Shown: one piece after another, positions 11,001 through 22,916 of the stretch
Position numbering within the stretch: the first letter of the stretch is position 1
How the letters are laid out: each line of letters starts with the position of its first letter
Source: Sternotherus odoratus
Taxonomy: Eukaryota > Chordata > Testudines > Kinosternidae
Length of the DNA stretch: 64,000 bases
Assembly (NCBI GenBank): GCA_032164245.1
Contig: JAVMKO010000001.1
Location: 75,513,892-75,577,891 of the forward strand
Reading direction: 5' to 3'
Made by a program: the position numbers and the translations under genes
The notes under the pieces: model-generated
Told to the model about the DNA's origin: nothing
The model's database searches: none
The model's input: the letters and a program-made list of their open reading frames with translations, nothing else

Positions 11001-13724
11001 ACTCAGGATTCAGGGATGCTAATGAATGACTCACATCTGGAAACAAGAGCCTGCCTACTTCACCTTTAAGGAGCAGCTACAAATTTATTCTTCTTGGCGG
11101 TCTTCTTCTAGGATCTCACACACAAGGTTTTGGGATCTTGGAAATACTTGCCCACACAATGCACAATTACCCTGTGGAACTCACTGCCACAGTATATGAC
11201 TGAAGGCCATAGATTAGCATGATTCAGAAAAGGACTATGCATTTATATAGGTAATAGGAATGTCCAGAAATACAACAGCCAGGATTAAAATCAGACAAAA
11301 AATCTAGAGTTTTGGAAAAAGACATAACCCTATTGTTTCAGGGTAGAAGTCAACCTCGAACTAACGAGGTCTAGGACAAAGCATTCCAAGGAAGTAGATC
11401 ATTCCATTACTGCCTTCTGCAAGGTTTCATGCATCTTTCTCTGAAGTATCTGGTACTGCCCCGCATCAGAGACAGGATAGTGAACTAGACAGATCTGAGC
11501 CATCATGGCAATTTTTACATTCCTGTGTACTTTTAAAGTGTGCTGTCTTCAGTGGGTTTTCTCTCAAGCCACCTAAAACGCCTGTTGTTGCCGTAAAATA
11601 ATAATACACACTGAACCAGCCATATTCAGACACACAGGCACATGCTTTACAGGTTCTCGGACACTTCTACCCACCCCGGCATAAACACAAACACTCCTAC
11701 TGCCTACTCCGACTATGCACAAAACACTGCTCATCTTTGTCTCTCATATAATACATTATGTAAAGAGTTTTGCCTGTCCTCCTCCTACCTCCTCAGCTTG
11801 TATCTCTTGGGAACCAAATGCCACATGTCAAAGAGGCAGGCCCAGCTTCTCAGCAGGCTGCTGTCAAAGCATCTTTGTGGCTGTTCCGAGTGTCTGTTCA
11901 TTTAAAATTTGTTTTACAAGAGCGCAAACGGCAGGCAAGAATCAGTGCCAGGCCACAACCAAGACTGCAGAGTGCGATATGTCAGGACACGGAATTTCAG
12001 CTTCAGACACATGCACCTGATATTTGTCCATGAATGAACCAGGAAGGAAACTTTAACACAGCAGGTGGGGGCAAAGTAATGGAGGAGTTGTGAAGAAGGA
12101 GAGAATCATTACATATGAATAATGGGAAGGTGAAACTTAGGCTAGTTTCCCTGACCTACCAGAATCTCTGAGGAGCTAAAATGTTCCACAAAAAGCAGCC
12201 AGTGAGTCAATCATCTAAAAGTGCAAAGCCCCCTTTCTCTTCTACAGTGCCTAGATCCTCTTCCAAACAGGAGAGCCATCTATCTGCAAGTTCCAAGGGA
12301 AAAGTCCCACATCTTATGAGCCTAATCCACAGGACAAGTATATAACTCCAAGTCTATCTTCTTTGGTGCAATCAGTGTTGGTGATCGCCTGGGCAGTGGC
12401 AGTGCAAGTTTTCCCTGACATGTTCTATTAGAACAACATGCCCATCATTACAGTATTGCATCTGAGCACTAACAAAAATCAAATAAGCCAACTCCCATCC
12501 CTTCATTATAAACACAATTGGGGCAAGTTTAAAACGTCGTTCCTTCCCTTTCTCTTGCTTCTGTATTCAGAGATGAGAACTGGAGTCATTCTTCAAGTGT
12601 TATTGAGATAAAACTATTGGAAAGAGATCGCTCTGATGTCTGGCGGAATGGAGTTCTAAATCTGCAGGTCTGCTGTCAAGAAAGCCCAGTCTCCTATTGC
12701 CACATCCCATTCTCCACACTGATAGCTCCATCATCCCATTTGATCGCTGCTGTCATGGCCAGTGCTGGTTGCAGAGGGGGAAGTAGCACTGGAGAGAGCC
12801 AGTGTTTGGCCACTAAGGGCCTTAAGAATTTGGTTTAATGTTTTAAGCTAGACGTGGCATTTGACAGGGAGGCACTGCAGCATGTGTAGCCCTGGGGCCA
12901 TAGGCTCTTCTCAACCTGTGGTACTCAGAAGACAGGCCAATGCATCTTCAGTCATCTGGGGTTTCTTCATGCCATAGTTAGGGACAGTGCTTTGGAAACT
13001 GAGCCTGGAGGGGACACATTAATAGCATGGACACATCCATTCCCTACAGGGAGCATAGCCTCCTAAGCAGCTGAAAATGAAAATGAAAAGCATTTTCTGA
13101 CTAATGCACTTTGAGCAGCAAAGAGACCTGAAAGACCCTAAGACTATGTTTCACATTCAGAATTAGAAAGCAGATGTCCTAGATTGGGAACATATTATGC
13201 CTCTGACCTGTTCTTCAAACTGTTTCCTCATTCCACCAGCATCACCTCTATTTTGACAGTGTTTAGTTTTAGCCAGCTGCTCTTCATCCCTGGCACTTCT
13301 CTCTCGCGCTCAGACAGCAGGAAAGCTGGTTTCTGTATCTCACATGAAGGAGATATAGGCCTGAGTGTCATTTGTGTATAGCTGGCACTGAACTCCAAGT
13401 CCTCTCACAGTTTGCCCCAGGAGTTTTATATGAATGCTGAGGAAAATGGAGGTTACGACAGAGTTCTTCAGGATTCCACAGGTGAGCGCACACATGGTAA
13501 AGAAGCAGCTCTGCACCACAACCATCTGGGAGCTAGTTCAATGGGATATCACTCACTCCACGTCAGGAGAAGCAACTTCACCTCATGACCGGGAGAGTCA
13601 AATACTTCTGATAGACCTAGTCATACAGACATGGATACTTGCTCCTTCTCCTGGCTAGTTTAGCCATCAGCACAACTCAAAATGGTCCAACATTTGTCAA
13701 TGATTTTTTTGGTTTTTCAACCAG
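8096..13724. other. Long intron stretch with low-complexity blocks and a CR1 scrap
   Basis: No gene is visible. 8440-9050 is GC-rich, with CAGC/GCTG-rich inverted segments, C runs and two short CA repeats (8502-8513, 8851-8862). 9780-9840 is purine-rich (GA)n. A T run lies at about 10764-10778. 11165-11240 (CTGTGGAACTCACTGCCACA) looks like a scrap of an old CR1 3' end on the plus strand. Confidence 0.4.
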
Positions 13725-14006
13725 TTGTAACGTAACCAGCTGCACCAATGCAGCTGTGCCACTGTAAGCTCTCTAATGTAGCTGCTCTAAGCCAACAGGA
13801 GAGAGCTCCCTCATCAGCTTAACAACTCCAGCCCCCATGAGCGGCAGTAGCTGTGGTGGCAGGAGGGTCTCTTCTGCCACCAGAGGACTGTCCACACTGG
13901 TGCTTATGTCAGTGTAATGTCTGTCACTCAGGGAGAGGGAGGTGATTTATTCACCCCCTGAGTGACTTACGTTATGCTGTCAAAAGCTGTAGTGTAGACA
14001 TAGCCT
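13725..14006. mobile_element. Harbinger-type MITE (one clear end)
   Basis: The right end AGCTGTAGTGTAGACATAGCC is the typical terminus of Harbinger MITEs (compare 63005-63022 and 26895-26913). The body has CTGTGCCACTGTAAGC and GTCCACACTGG. The left end is degraded and no duplication could be fixed. Confidence 0.45.
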
Positions 14007-15589
14007 CAGTAGCATACCCAAGCATGAAAACCCCTCTGTGGGCATTTGAGATATGAGTAAAGGACAGGTGCTGTTAGAGACAGCTCAGTCCACTGCTCAG
14101 GACAAAGGGGTGAGAACTTTCACAGTGAATGATGGCTTTCTGAGCACACAGTGGCCTGCTCTTTGCTTCAGAGTGGAAGATTGGCCTGATTAAAGAAAGC
14201 ACTAATGAGGTGTCAAAGGAGGACCTCAGGTCCCCCTTACAGAATTTCACAGATCACAAGGAGCAAGGGACACAGTTGCAGATGATTGGACTCTCTTTCC
14301 TGTGCTCAGATATCAAGTTAATGGTGATGGTATAAGAACTAGAATAGAATAAAGTGCCTAGGTGAGGAACAAATATTTAATAATAGGCTCTTCAGTCTAG
14401 CACAGAGCTGTCAAAAGATCTTGTGGCCAACAACATCAAATAGAACTAAAAGGCAGACCTTGAGGGATCAGCATTGATACCTGGGACCAAACTCTGCCCT
14501 CAGTTACATCCTGGCAATCCCACTGAAACCAGGGGAGACAGGGGGCGGCACATGTATAACAGAGGGCAGTATTTGACTCCTGATCGTGGTCTTCTGCTAA
14601 CAGGAGACCATCAGAACCTCTGTGCTAATCTCAGTCTTAAGCCCAAACTGAAACAGGCCAAGGAAGTTGGAGGACTCCAGATACTGCCAGAACTGCTTTT
14701 TCACAAACTTCTCAACAATAATCCTTCCCAGAAAGGAAGCTGGATTGTAGACAGGATGATAAACCGGTAAGATCATTCATCTAAAAAAACATGGTTCATT
14801 GAGTTACAGGCCTAAAAGTCACTCGTCTGTGAGAATTTAGCAGCCTTATTTCCACAGAACAGCACACTAAATTTCTACCATTGAGGGTCTCAATTTGTCA
14901 ACGTTTTATTAGCCAAGAAAGATATAGGTCCAAATTGCAGTATGCAGCTCACTGCTTCCAAAGCACCCTCCGAAATGTAGTGAATGACAATGGCCAAAAC
15001 CCAGGCAAAGAGGATCATGTGTGCAGTCCCGACTCTCCTACCACACATCTGCCGTCTTGGAAGTAACTAATCAATTTTCTGCACTGCTGTCATATTTTAT
15101 TAGTTTTAATTCTCATCCTTCCTTTGTCTAGCTCCATGTTCTAGGTTTGATTTAGGGCCACCTTCTGCCTGGCCTGAACCGGAGGTAAAATGGCGGAAGA
15201 GGAAGAGTTCTCCACCTTGTACGGCTCGCGCTAAGGGCAAGGCAAGAACTTTAACCCCTGCACTCAGTGGGGCATAAGGGCTGCTCTATCACTAACCCCC
15301 TGTAGATCCCAATGAGAGTGGCAAAAGGTGAGACCACAGCTCCACACGACCATCCTTGCAGGACTGAGTAAGCTTTACCCAACAAGGAAGCAGAGTAGCA
15401 GTTTTGCAGCCTCAGCAGGTCTAGGAGCACCAAGAGGTGTTCTGCTTTTTGGCAGCAGAATACTTCTAGATGCTCCTCCTGGAAGGTATGGCTCGGCACC
15501 ATCCGCAACATGTGCTTAAATAGCTCAGACCTTAGACTGTAACATCTTTAAAGTGTGCAGATGTGGTCGCCCGCCCCTTCTCAAAAAAG
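14007..15589. other. Intron with a short CR1 scrap
   Basis: 14370-14430 (GAACAAATATTTAATAATAG, GGCTCTTCAGTCTAGCA) matches the CR1 3' region also seen at 42073-42110. Nothing else recognised. Confidence 0.4.
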
Positions 15590-16192
15590 CTATATTGGGC
15601 TTGGAAAAGGTTCAGAAAAGGGCAACAAAAATGATTAGGGGGTAGGGAACAGCTTCCATAAGAGGAGAGATTAATAATACTGGGACTTTTCAGCTTGGAA
15701 AAGAGACAACTAAGGGGGGATATGATAGAGGTTTATAAAATCATGACTGGTGTGGAGAAAGTAAATATGGAAGTGTTACTCCTTCTCATAACACAAGAGC
15801 TAGGGGTCACCAAATGAAATTAACAGGCAGAAGGTTTAAAGCAAACAAAAGGAAGTATTGCTTCACACAAGACACACTGTCAATCTATGGAATTCCTTGC
15901 CAGAGGATGTTGTGAAGGCCAAGACTATAACAGGGTTCAAAAAAGAATTAGATGATATCATGGAGGATAGGTCCATCAATGGATATTAGCCAGGATAGGC
16001 AGGGATAGTGCTCCAAGCTTCTGTTTGCCAGAAGCTGGGAATAAGCGACTGGGGATGGATCACTTGATGACTGCCTGTTCTAGTCACTCCCTCTGACACA
16101 CCTGGCATTGGCCACTGTCAGAAGACAGGATCCTGGGCTAGATGGACCTTTGTTCTGACCCAGTATGGTCGTTCTTACATTCTTATTAGAGC
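15590..16192 (+). mobile_element. CR1 LINE 3' end, 5'-truncated
   Basis: It starts at GGCTTGGAAAAGGTTCAG and runs through the C-terminal coding region and the 3' UTR (CCTGGCATTGGCCACTGTCA, GGGCTAGATGGACCTTTG) to the terminal CATTCTTATT-type repeat. It is almost collinear with the copy at 60340-60940, so both belong to one CR1 subfamily. Typical 5' truncation; no intact frame. Confidence 0.85.
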
Positions 16193-16397
16193 AAAATAAT
16201 GCATGGTCCAGTTCTGTAAAATACTGTGCAAAGATCGGATACTAGATAAATATTTATTATTATACCCTTCTACAAACATTTCTAGGACTTTTCAGCTCAT
16301 TCAACTGTCCCAGTGCTCATCATGCTCCTCACCAGCCTTTTGGTTACATGCTTTAGGGAAAGAGATTGCAGCCTCCATTTCATTAAAGACCTTGTGC

Positions 16398-17535
16398 TAG
16401 GCTGACCATATTTCCTTTAGACAAAAACGGGACATTGGGATGGCAAAAACGGGACAGGGTGTGTGTGGGGGGGCACCTGGGCCCCCCAGCGCCGGGCGGA
16501 GGGGAGACAGAGGGGGGGCCGGGGAGGGGATGGAGGAATAAGCAGAACAGGGATGGGGGATGAAGAGGATGGAGGGAGAGAGAGAAGGGGGGGATGAGGG
16601 ATGAAGATGATGGAGGGGACAGAGGGAGAGAAGGCACGAAGGTGAGAAGGGAGAGGATGGATGAGAGAAGAGATGGGGGTAGGGAGCAGCGGGGATGGAG
16701 GAGGCAAGGGACAGCGAGAAGGAGGGATGGAGAGAAGGGAGATGGAAGAGGAGGCAGTGGACGGAGGGAGAGAGAGAAGGGAGGAAGGGAGGGATGGAGA
16801 AGGGGGATGGAGAGAAGGGAGGGATGGAGAGAAGGAGGGAAGGAGGAATAGAGAGGAGGAGGCGGCAGCGGGCGGCGGGCTGGAGGAGGCGGCAGATCGG
16901 AGCTGTCCGGAGCCGCAGCCGGGGGCCGAGCGCGCCGGCGGGGGGGCTGCCGGCCAGGTTTTATGAAGAGAGAAGGGATGGAGGGAGTGAGAGGAGGCAG
17001 TGGATGGAGGGAGAGAGCAGGGAGGAAGGGAGGGATGGAGAGAAGGAGGGAAGGAGGAATAGAGAGGAGGAGGCGGCAGTGGGCGGCAGGCTGGAGGAGG
17101 CGGCAGATCGGAGCTGTCCGGAGCCGCAGCCGGGGGCCGAGCGCGCCGGCGGGGGGGCTGCCGGCCAGGTTTTATGAAGAGAGAAGGGATGGAGAGAGTG
17201 AGAGGAGGCAGTGGACGGAAGGAGAGAGCAGGGAGGAAGGGAGGGATGGAGAAAGGGGATGGAGAGAAGGGAGGGAAGGAGGAATAGAGAGGAGGAGGCG
17301 GCAGCGGGCGGCGGGCTGGAGGAGGCGGCAGATCGGAGCTGTCAGGAGCCGCAGCCGGGGGCCGAGCGAGCTGGTGGCGGCGGCGGAGGGGAGGGGACGT
17401 TTTATGACTCCATGTTTTATGAGTCCTGTCCCAAAAACGGGACAAAATTGATATTTTGGACAAAAAGACGGGACAGTTAAAAAACATTAAAAAAACGGGA
17501 CTGTCCCGTTCAAAACGGGACGTATGGTCAGCCTA
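16398..17535. mobile_element. Non-autonomous hAT transposon with exact 8-bp duplication
   Basis: The termini TAGGCTGACCATAT and ATGGTCAGCCTA are inverted repeats. They are flanked by an identical 8-bp CCTTGTGC at 16390-16397 and 17536-17543, the hAT signature. Sub-terminal regions are rich in ACGGGAC / GTCCCGT on both sides (16428-16455, 17425-17522). The interior is a purine-rich, CpG-rich tandem array (see 16660-17375). It encodes no transposase. Confidence 0.9.
16660..17375. repeat. Three-copy tandem array inside the hAT element
   Basis: The GC block starting CGGCAGATCGGAGCTGTC occurs at 16890, 17101 and 17326, giving periods of 211 and 225 bp. Each is preceded by a GGGATGGAGAGAAGG-type purine block and GAATAGAGAGGAGGAGGCGG. 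The first two copies are followed by GCCGGCCAGGTTTTATGAAG; the third diverges after CCGAGCG. The array is CpG-rich and gives long accidental open frames on both strands. Confidence 0.9.
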
Positions 17536-17543
17536 CCTTGTGC

Positions 17544-18468
17544 CTCAGCCGTTACCTACGCCGATTTCTGTCTCCTCAGAGACCAAGTTCAGTTCATCTC
17601 TCCAAGGCATCCATCATCAGTGCCTGCCCAGCTAGACATTCGGCATGATAGAATCTTCCAACCAGACCAAGATGGTAATTTCCTTTGAGAGAAGCTAGTT
17701 TGCCTTTTAATACCGGAATCAGATAACATGCTTCTTCCCTTTCTCAAGCTCAGAAAAATACCTATGAACATACTATTAATAGAGCTGGGACTTTTACCTA
17801 CAAAATATTTTGAATTTTTTCAAGAAATACAAAAACTTTTAAAAGTTGTTAGTGTTCAGCACTTTGCCTGCAAATGCTTCCACAGAAAATGTTTGACTAG
17901 CCTTATTAAGGAGACACATTCAGACAGATTCTCTCAGACACGTACATGGTCCCCACACGTTGTTGGTCGACCCTTCAGTACCTAGTCATGTGTCAGCATT
18001 AACAAGACTCCAGATAAGCTCTCTGAGGCCAATCTTTGTGAACATAATAGAAAGACAGTTCCTCCCCAGAGCCTGTCCCAGGCACACTTTCATAATATGA
18101 ATATTTTAATTATACCTCTTCTAGTGCTTCTTTCCAGACAAAAACCATACTAAAAGCGCATCTAGGTGGAAATATATACCAGAAGAAGAACTATTCTGGG
18201 ATTATGATGCCACAATAGTTTTATCCCTATAATTCCCCATGGGGACACGCTTATTCCAGAATGAGTGCCTTTAGACACTTAATTTATGACACTTTGAAAG
18301 TGGTATAAAATAAACCAGAACAAGGCACACTCATTCCAGAATAAGCTTGTCCACAGGGGGAGTTATACCAGTATAACTGTACCAGCATAGTTCTGGCTGG
18401 TAAATTTCCCCATGTAAACTAAGTCCTTAGTTTCTAATCTTGTGCTATGCTGTATAGATCTTCGATAA
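17544..18468. other. Intron, mostly unassigned
   Basis: 17777-17850 (AATAGAGCTGGGACTTTT, AAAATATTTTGAATTTTTTC) resembles the end of the AT-rich MITE also seen at 58020-58145. 18190-18430 may be another decayed MITE (CATGGGGACACGCTTATTCC and ATTCCAGAATAAGCTTGTCC are similar in opposite orientation). No gene. Confidence 0.35.
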
Positions 18469-18473
18469 TACAG

Positions 18474-18628
18474 TGAAACCTCGATATAACGGACTAATTC
18501 GGGCGAGGGGGTGTCCGTTAAAGCCGAAAGTCTGTTATTTAATAATTTTTTAAAATCATTAAATAACAGGACTTTTGGCTTTAATGGACACCCCCTCACC
18601 CGAATTAGTCCGTTATATAGAGGTTTTA
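18474..18628. repeat. Large near-perfect palindrome within the Tigger element
   Basis: The arms of about 70 bp (left 18474-18541, right 18559-18628) are nearly complementary: CGGACTAATTCGGGCGAGGG against its complement with one change. A short AT-rich loop (TTTTTTAAAA) separates them. It may be a small MITE nested in or derived from the host element's own terminus, since its right edge ends in GAGGTTTTACTTA. Confidence 0.85.
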
Positions 18629-18639
18629 CTTATCACGGC

Positions 18640-19076
18640 CGGGAGCCATGAGTCAGCCCGCCCGGCAGCAGCCAGCAGCCCGCCCGCCCGGGACCCCGGC
18701 TGCTGGGACCCGGGCAGGAGCCGTCAACCCGCCCGCCCGGCTCCCCGGTGCTGGGACCCGGGCGGGAGCTCTCAACCCCCCCGCCCGGCTCCCCGCTGCC
18801 GGGACCTGGGCGGGAGCTGTCAGCGGGGAGCCGGGAGCAGCCAGCCCGCCCGTTGCCTGGACCGGGGAGGCAGCGGGGAGCCTGGAGCCGGCAGCCCGCC
18901 CACCGGTGGGACCCGGGAGCCGGCAGCCTGCCTGCCCGCAGGCGGAAGCCGGCAGCCACCAGCCAGCCAGCCCGCCCGCAGGCAGGACCCGGGAGCTGCC
19001 AGCCCGTCCGCAGGCGGGAGCCAGCAGCCAGCCAGCCTGCCCGCAGGTGGGACCCGGGCGGGAGCCGGCAGCCCCC
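18640..19076 (+). repeat. GC-rich minisatellite
   Basis: Units of roughly 50-60 bp contain GGGACCCGGGCGGGAGC, CCCGCCCGGCTCCC and GCAGCCAGCC in varying order. The second half is a related variant with CGCCCGCAGGCGGGAGCC. It is extremely CpG-rich compared with the AT-rich sequence around it. Pro/Gly/Ala-rich frames here are artefacts. Confidence 0.85.
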
Positions 19077-19165
19077 GAATAACGGATTTCGGATGCATCG
19101 GAAAATTTGTCCGTTGCATCCGAAGTCCGTTAAATCGGGGTCCGTTAAATCGAGGGTTTACTGTA

Positions 19166-20990
19166 CCTCTAACAAACTTTCATCACCTTTGAATCTCAGT
19201 TCTATCATTCCTGGCTTGAGGCAACCAAAACTGGAGTAAACAAAGAGAACAGGAGTAGCTGTTTAAAATATGAGGTTATATTAATGCAATCCAGGACCCT
19301 AAATAAAGGCCTAATTTCTATAGGAGGCCCCTGCAACCCCACCCCTTCAAGTCCTATCTATAATCATGGGTCAGAAGAGCAGCAACTAGCCCCACAGAGC
19401 CCTCCATTGTTGTGACTTGAACTCACTCCACTAACACACACTCCAAATCACCCCCTAACATTACTACCCTTTAGTACTGCACCCAGAGCCTCCAAATGTT
19501 GAATCACCATCCAATCTTTGAAGATTCCTCTCAATTCGGACACCTCCAGGGCTTCTCTCTAACCCCTACCTGACCCTCTGAGGCTCACTCAATCCATATT
19601 TAGGACCCCTCCCAGGTCCCCTTTCTTGGCCAACCCCCATTTCCCCATCAGAGAATGTCCTTACTTTAAAGGGCGCTGCCTGGCAGGGCCATGGCTGATG
19701 CCTCACTTCAGTTGTCTCTGCTCCTTGCTCATGCAGCAGAGACACAGCAGGACCAGGACCTTCACTCTGCAGAGCCAGCCCAGCTGTGCCTGGCTGAGGA
19801 AGACTCTCTGGCTGCTATCTGAGAGCTGACTGTTGTGGGTGGGGATAGTTGCTGCAGAGGAGGCCTCGTGCTAAATCAGGTCTTAGGCACAGTAAACTGG
19901 CCCTGGTGTTGGTGTTTCCTGTGTTATTTTTCACCCCTATCCTAGCACCCCAACTGCTTTTAAATGCTGTTCCAAACAGAGAAGACACCTTCAATAAGCT
20001 CCCTTCAAAACTGCCCCTCTTGCTTTTAGAGCTCTCTGTGGAGTGGCTCCCATCTACCCCTTCAGACTTACCTTGCCCCACTTCCCTCCTCACTCATTTC
20101 ACACTGTCCCTCCCTCTCTCTTCACACAGTCTTGTCAGGTCCAGTGCAAGAGCCGTCTTCTCTGCAGCTCCTGCTCTCCAATGCAAGTTTACTGTGTCTC
20201 TGCTCCCCATCCACATTCCATTTCATTTCATCTCTCAACAAAAACATGTTTTCTCTGCCTTACCTACACCTCTCATTTATTATTTGCCCTCTAACTGTAT
20301 TATTTAGCTCCCTGAAGAATTTGAGGGTACAGTCTGTAAGAAACACACTGTACAAAATTAAATTGTAGTGTTCTGTACCCAAGACTACCCCAAAGTCATT
20401 TTCTGACAGTGAAGCAATTTCAAATCCTTCCAGATATCTTAGATACTTTGTTTGGAATGCCGATGTTGACCGTGTCAGCTGTACGCTAAGAATGCATCTT
20501 CATGAATTGCCTTTCTTACATTTTTTAATGGGCAGGGTGGGGGAGACATCACTGGAAAATTCCATTAGTGTATGCTGAGCATGGATAGCTGGCTCTGAGG
20601 CCAGCTGTGCTCTTCAGCATTCAAATAAACTTTCTTGTTATCTAGCTGTAAGAGGATGCATTCCAGGAGTCAAGTTTAAATAGGGAGCAAGAGAACTTTC
20701 AAACACAGGCTCCGATGAGAAGCCGGGCTGGTTGGGAGGGCATTAGTGACAGGACAAGTTTTCCCCAGGGGTTGTCTGCACATGGAGTTATTCAGGAATG
20801 GCAACTGCACTTTAAATTCACACCCTTCCTTAATCTGAATTAACATTCAAGAGTAGGCAAGCCTTGAGTGCTAACACATAGAACAACAATATAACAGAAC
20901 TTATTCACTGAAAATACAAGTTAGAACATTCTTCCCCATACCCTCTCCCCACCTCTGCCCCACTGGGTCTGTCCAGTCACTTTTAAAATT
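19166..20990. other. Intron, nothing recognised
   Basis: No gene or nameable repeat. The region near 20050-20300 is pyrimidine-rich. Confidence 0.4.
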
Positions 20991-21265
20991 ATTCAGATGA
21001 TGGGGCTTTCACCACTTCCCTGGAAAACAATTTCATGGCCGAACAGAGCTCCTTATTCAGAAATGGTTCCTGATATTCAGTCTAAATTTACCTCTGCTCT
21101 AATTTCATCCCCTCCAATTACTCTTCATTATACTCACTTGGATCATCCTACAGAAGGCCTGTCCTTCCTTGCTGTTTACAAATACTTGCAGACAATCATC
21201 ATATTCCCCCTTAGTCCCTATTTAGCAATACTATACAGAGTGAAACCTCTCTTTGACAACCAGTC
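20991..21265 (-). repeat. Old CR1 fragment
   Basis: GGGGCTTTCACCACTTCCCT, TTCCTGATATTCAGTCTAAA and TTTCATCCCCTCCAATTACT match the complement of the 3' region of old amniote CR1 LINEs (compare 43195-43360). Strongly diverged. Confidence 0.6.
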
Positions 21266-21546
21266 ATGGGGCCAGTTTTAGCTACCGGTCAAATAAAATT
21301 GCACTGAAAACTTTCAGGACTATTTAAAGTGGTTATCTGAGATGGGACTTTCTAATGGAGTTGGTCCTTCATGCAGTTTTCATGATTGTGCTTTTTCAAA
21401 TCTTTCCTCACCATTCCCACGCTGGAGCAAGGTGCCTGGACAATGGACAGATCCCTGTGCCAGGAAAATCCACACACGCACAGAAGTTATTCCAAAGCCA
21501 ACACACAGAAGAAGAGGCCAGGGGTAGGTCAACAGTTCAAATATGG

Positions 21547-22425
21547 TGTGGCGGGGTGTCCACCCGCCCCCTACTGGAAGGGGCTTAGAAAAGCCCCAAA
21601 AGGGGGTTGAAATAGCCTGGGAGGCTAGCCTGCAAACTCCCAGGTTGATTGGGAGTTGGGTTCAGCTGTGTGGCCACGCCCCAAACACTCCCAGCCAGGA
21701 TATAAGGGCTGGGAGACAGAGAAGCAGGGGCAGTCTCCTCTGCAGTCAGAGCGAGACAGGCCTGCTGCAGGAAACCTGAAAAAAGGTACTAGGCTGGGTG
21801 CAGGGCTGGGGCTAGGCGGTAGGAGCTGGGGAAAGCTCTAGCCTGAGAGCCCCAGGCTGCAAGTGCAGGCAAGGGCCTAAAGTCAGTCTTCTCTGTAAGC
21901 AGAGGGAGACAGGGCCTGGCTGCACGGAGCCTGTACCGGGGTACCCAGACTGGGACAGGGCGAGGGCAAGGCAGCTGGGAGCCAGGGAGCCTAAGCTCTA
22001 GCGAGAAGGCCCCAGCTTGCTGAGCCTAGGGAAGGCCCGACTCACGGGGTACTGGGGGTTGCCAGGGGGCGGCCCAGGGCTGGTGATAGCTGTAGTAGGC
22101 CAACCCCTCCTTGCCGGTGATGAGTAGCCATGATACTGCAGTCCGCCCCAGTGAGCAGGGGCAAGTAGTGACTGACAGTGGCACATTCTGAGGCGAGTTG
22201 GGGATAGTGGGTGGTGGGTTCCCCGGGGAGGAGAGACCCTAAAACCAGGGGGGTACTGCAGGGGTGCAGCACCCCCAAAAGGGGCTCCGGGGTCTGGGAA
22301 GGGCACGGGGCCAGAGTGTGGAGAAGCGGACGTCGGTCGGCAGAGGGCGCTCACAGGTCAAAAGAGCTAATTCCCAGGATGACCAGACGGGGGCGCCGCA
22401 GGGGTGAGTGACCGACCCCGTTACA
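21547..22425 (+). mobile_element. Solo LTR of family A, 5-bp duplication
   Basis: It starts TGTGGCGGGGTGTCCACC and ends GACCGACCCCGTTACA (TG...CA), flanked by an identical TATGG at 21542-21546 and 22426-22430. A TATA-box-like GGATATAAGGGCTGGGAG near 21700 is followed by a GA-rich leader, a plausible LTR promoter on the plus strand. The length, 879 bp, fits an LTR. No internal or coding sequence remains, so it arose by LTR-LTR recombination. Whether the parent was an endogenous retrovirus or another LTR element cannot be told. Confidence 0.85.
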
Positions 22426-22430
22426 TATGG

Positions 22431-22916
22431 GTACACACACTGCACAGGACAACAGGCTGCAGTTCAGTCATCCATGATGCCTTTGTCTGCAGTGTCAATC
22501 CACCCACAATAAGCGGGACAGGGGTATGTGTAAGTACATAGCTAAAGACCAGTCTAGCTACAAGATCAATCACCAGGAAAGCAGCAGGCCACGGATTAAC
22601 CTCAGTCCTAGGCAGAGGGCCTATAGTCTTTAGAGAGGCTATAATCCAAGCAGTCTTTACAGAGCAAACATAATTAAATGCAGTGTTACAAAGAAGCCTA
22701 GGCTTAGTGAAAATAGACACGCAGCTAAGCAGGAAAGCAAATATTTCCCACTTCAACAAAGAAGACAATAAAACTGCAACCTGAAGGGAGTGACCAGGCC
22801 AGGATTAGAAAGAGATCGGACTCCGTAAAGCAACAGAGCTCAGGCTCAGGGCACACAGAATAAAGGTAAGTCGATGGTAGAATATTTCAGACCGTGGAGG
22901 ACTGAATCCACAGCTT
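22431..22916. other. Intron, nothing recognised
   Basis: No gene or nameable repeat. Confidence 0.4.

Larger units (their letters stand above)
18471..19163. mobile_element. pogo/Tigger-type non-autonomous element, TA target site
   Basis: The ends are CAGTGAAACCTCGATATAAC and, on the complement of the right end, CAGTAAACCCTCGATTTAAC. They sit in TA dinucleotides (18469-18470, 19164-19165). Ends beginning CAGT with a TA duplication and a CTCG.TTTAACG motif are typical of pogo/Tigger. The interior has a palindrome (18474-18625) and a GC-rich minisatellite. No transposase frame is present. Confidence 0.85.

Noticed and set aside
16417..17487. 356-codon open frame on the minus strand, rich in Pro and Ser
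   Set aside because: It lies wholly inside the hAT element's purine/CpG tandem array. The amino-acid composition simply reflects the repeat, and equally long frames occur on the other strand.
18575..19239. Overlapping Pro/Gly/Ala-rich frames on both strands
   Set aside because: Products of the GC-rich minisatellite in the Tigger element; no domain and no consistent frame preference.
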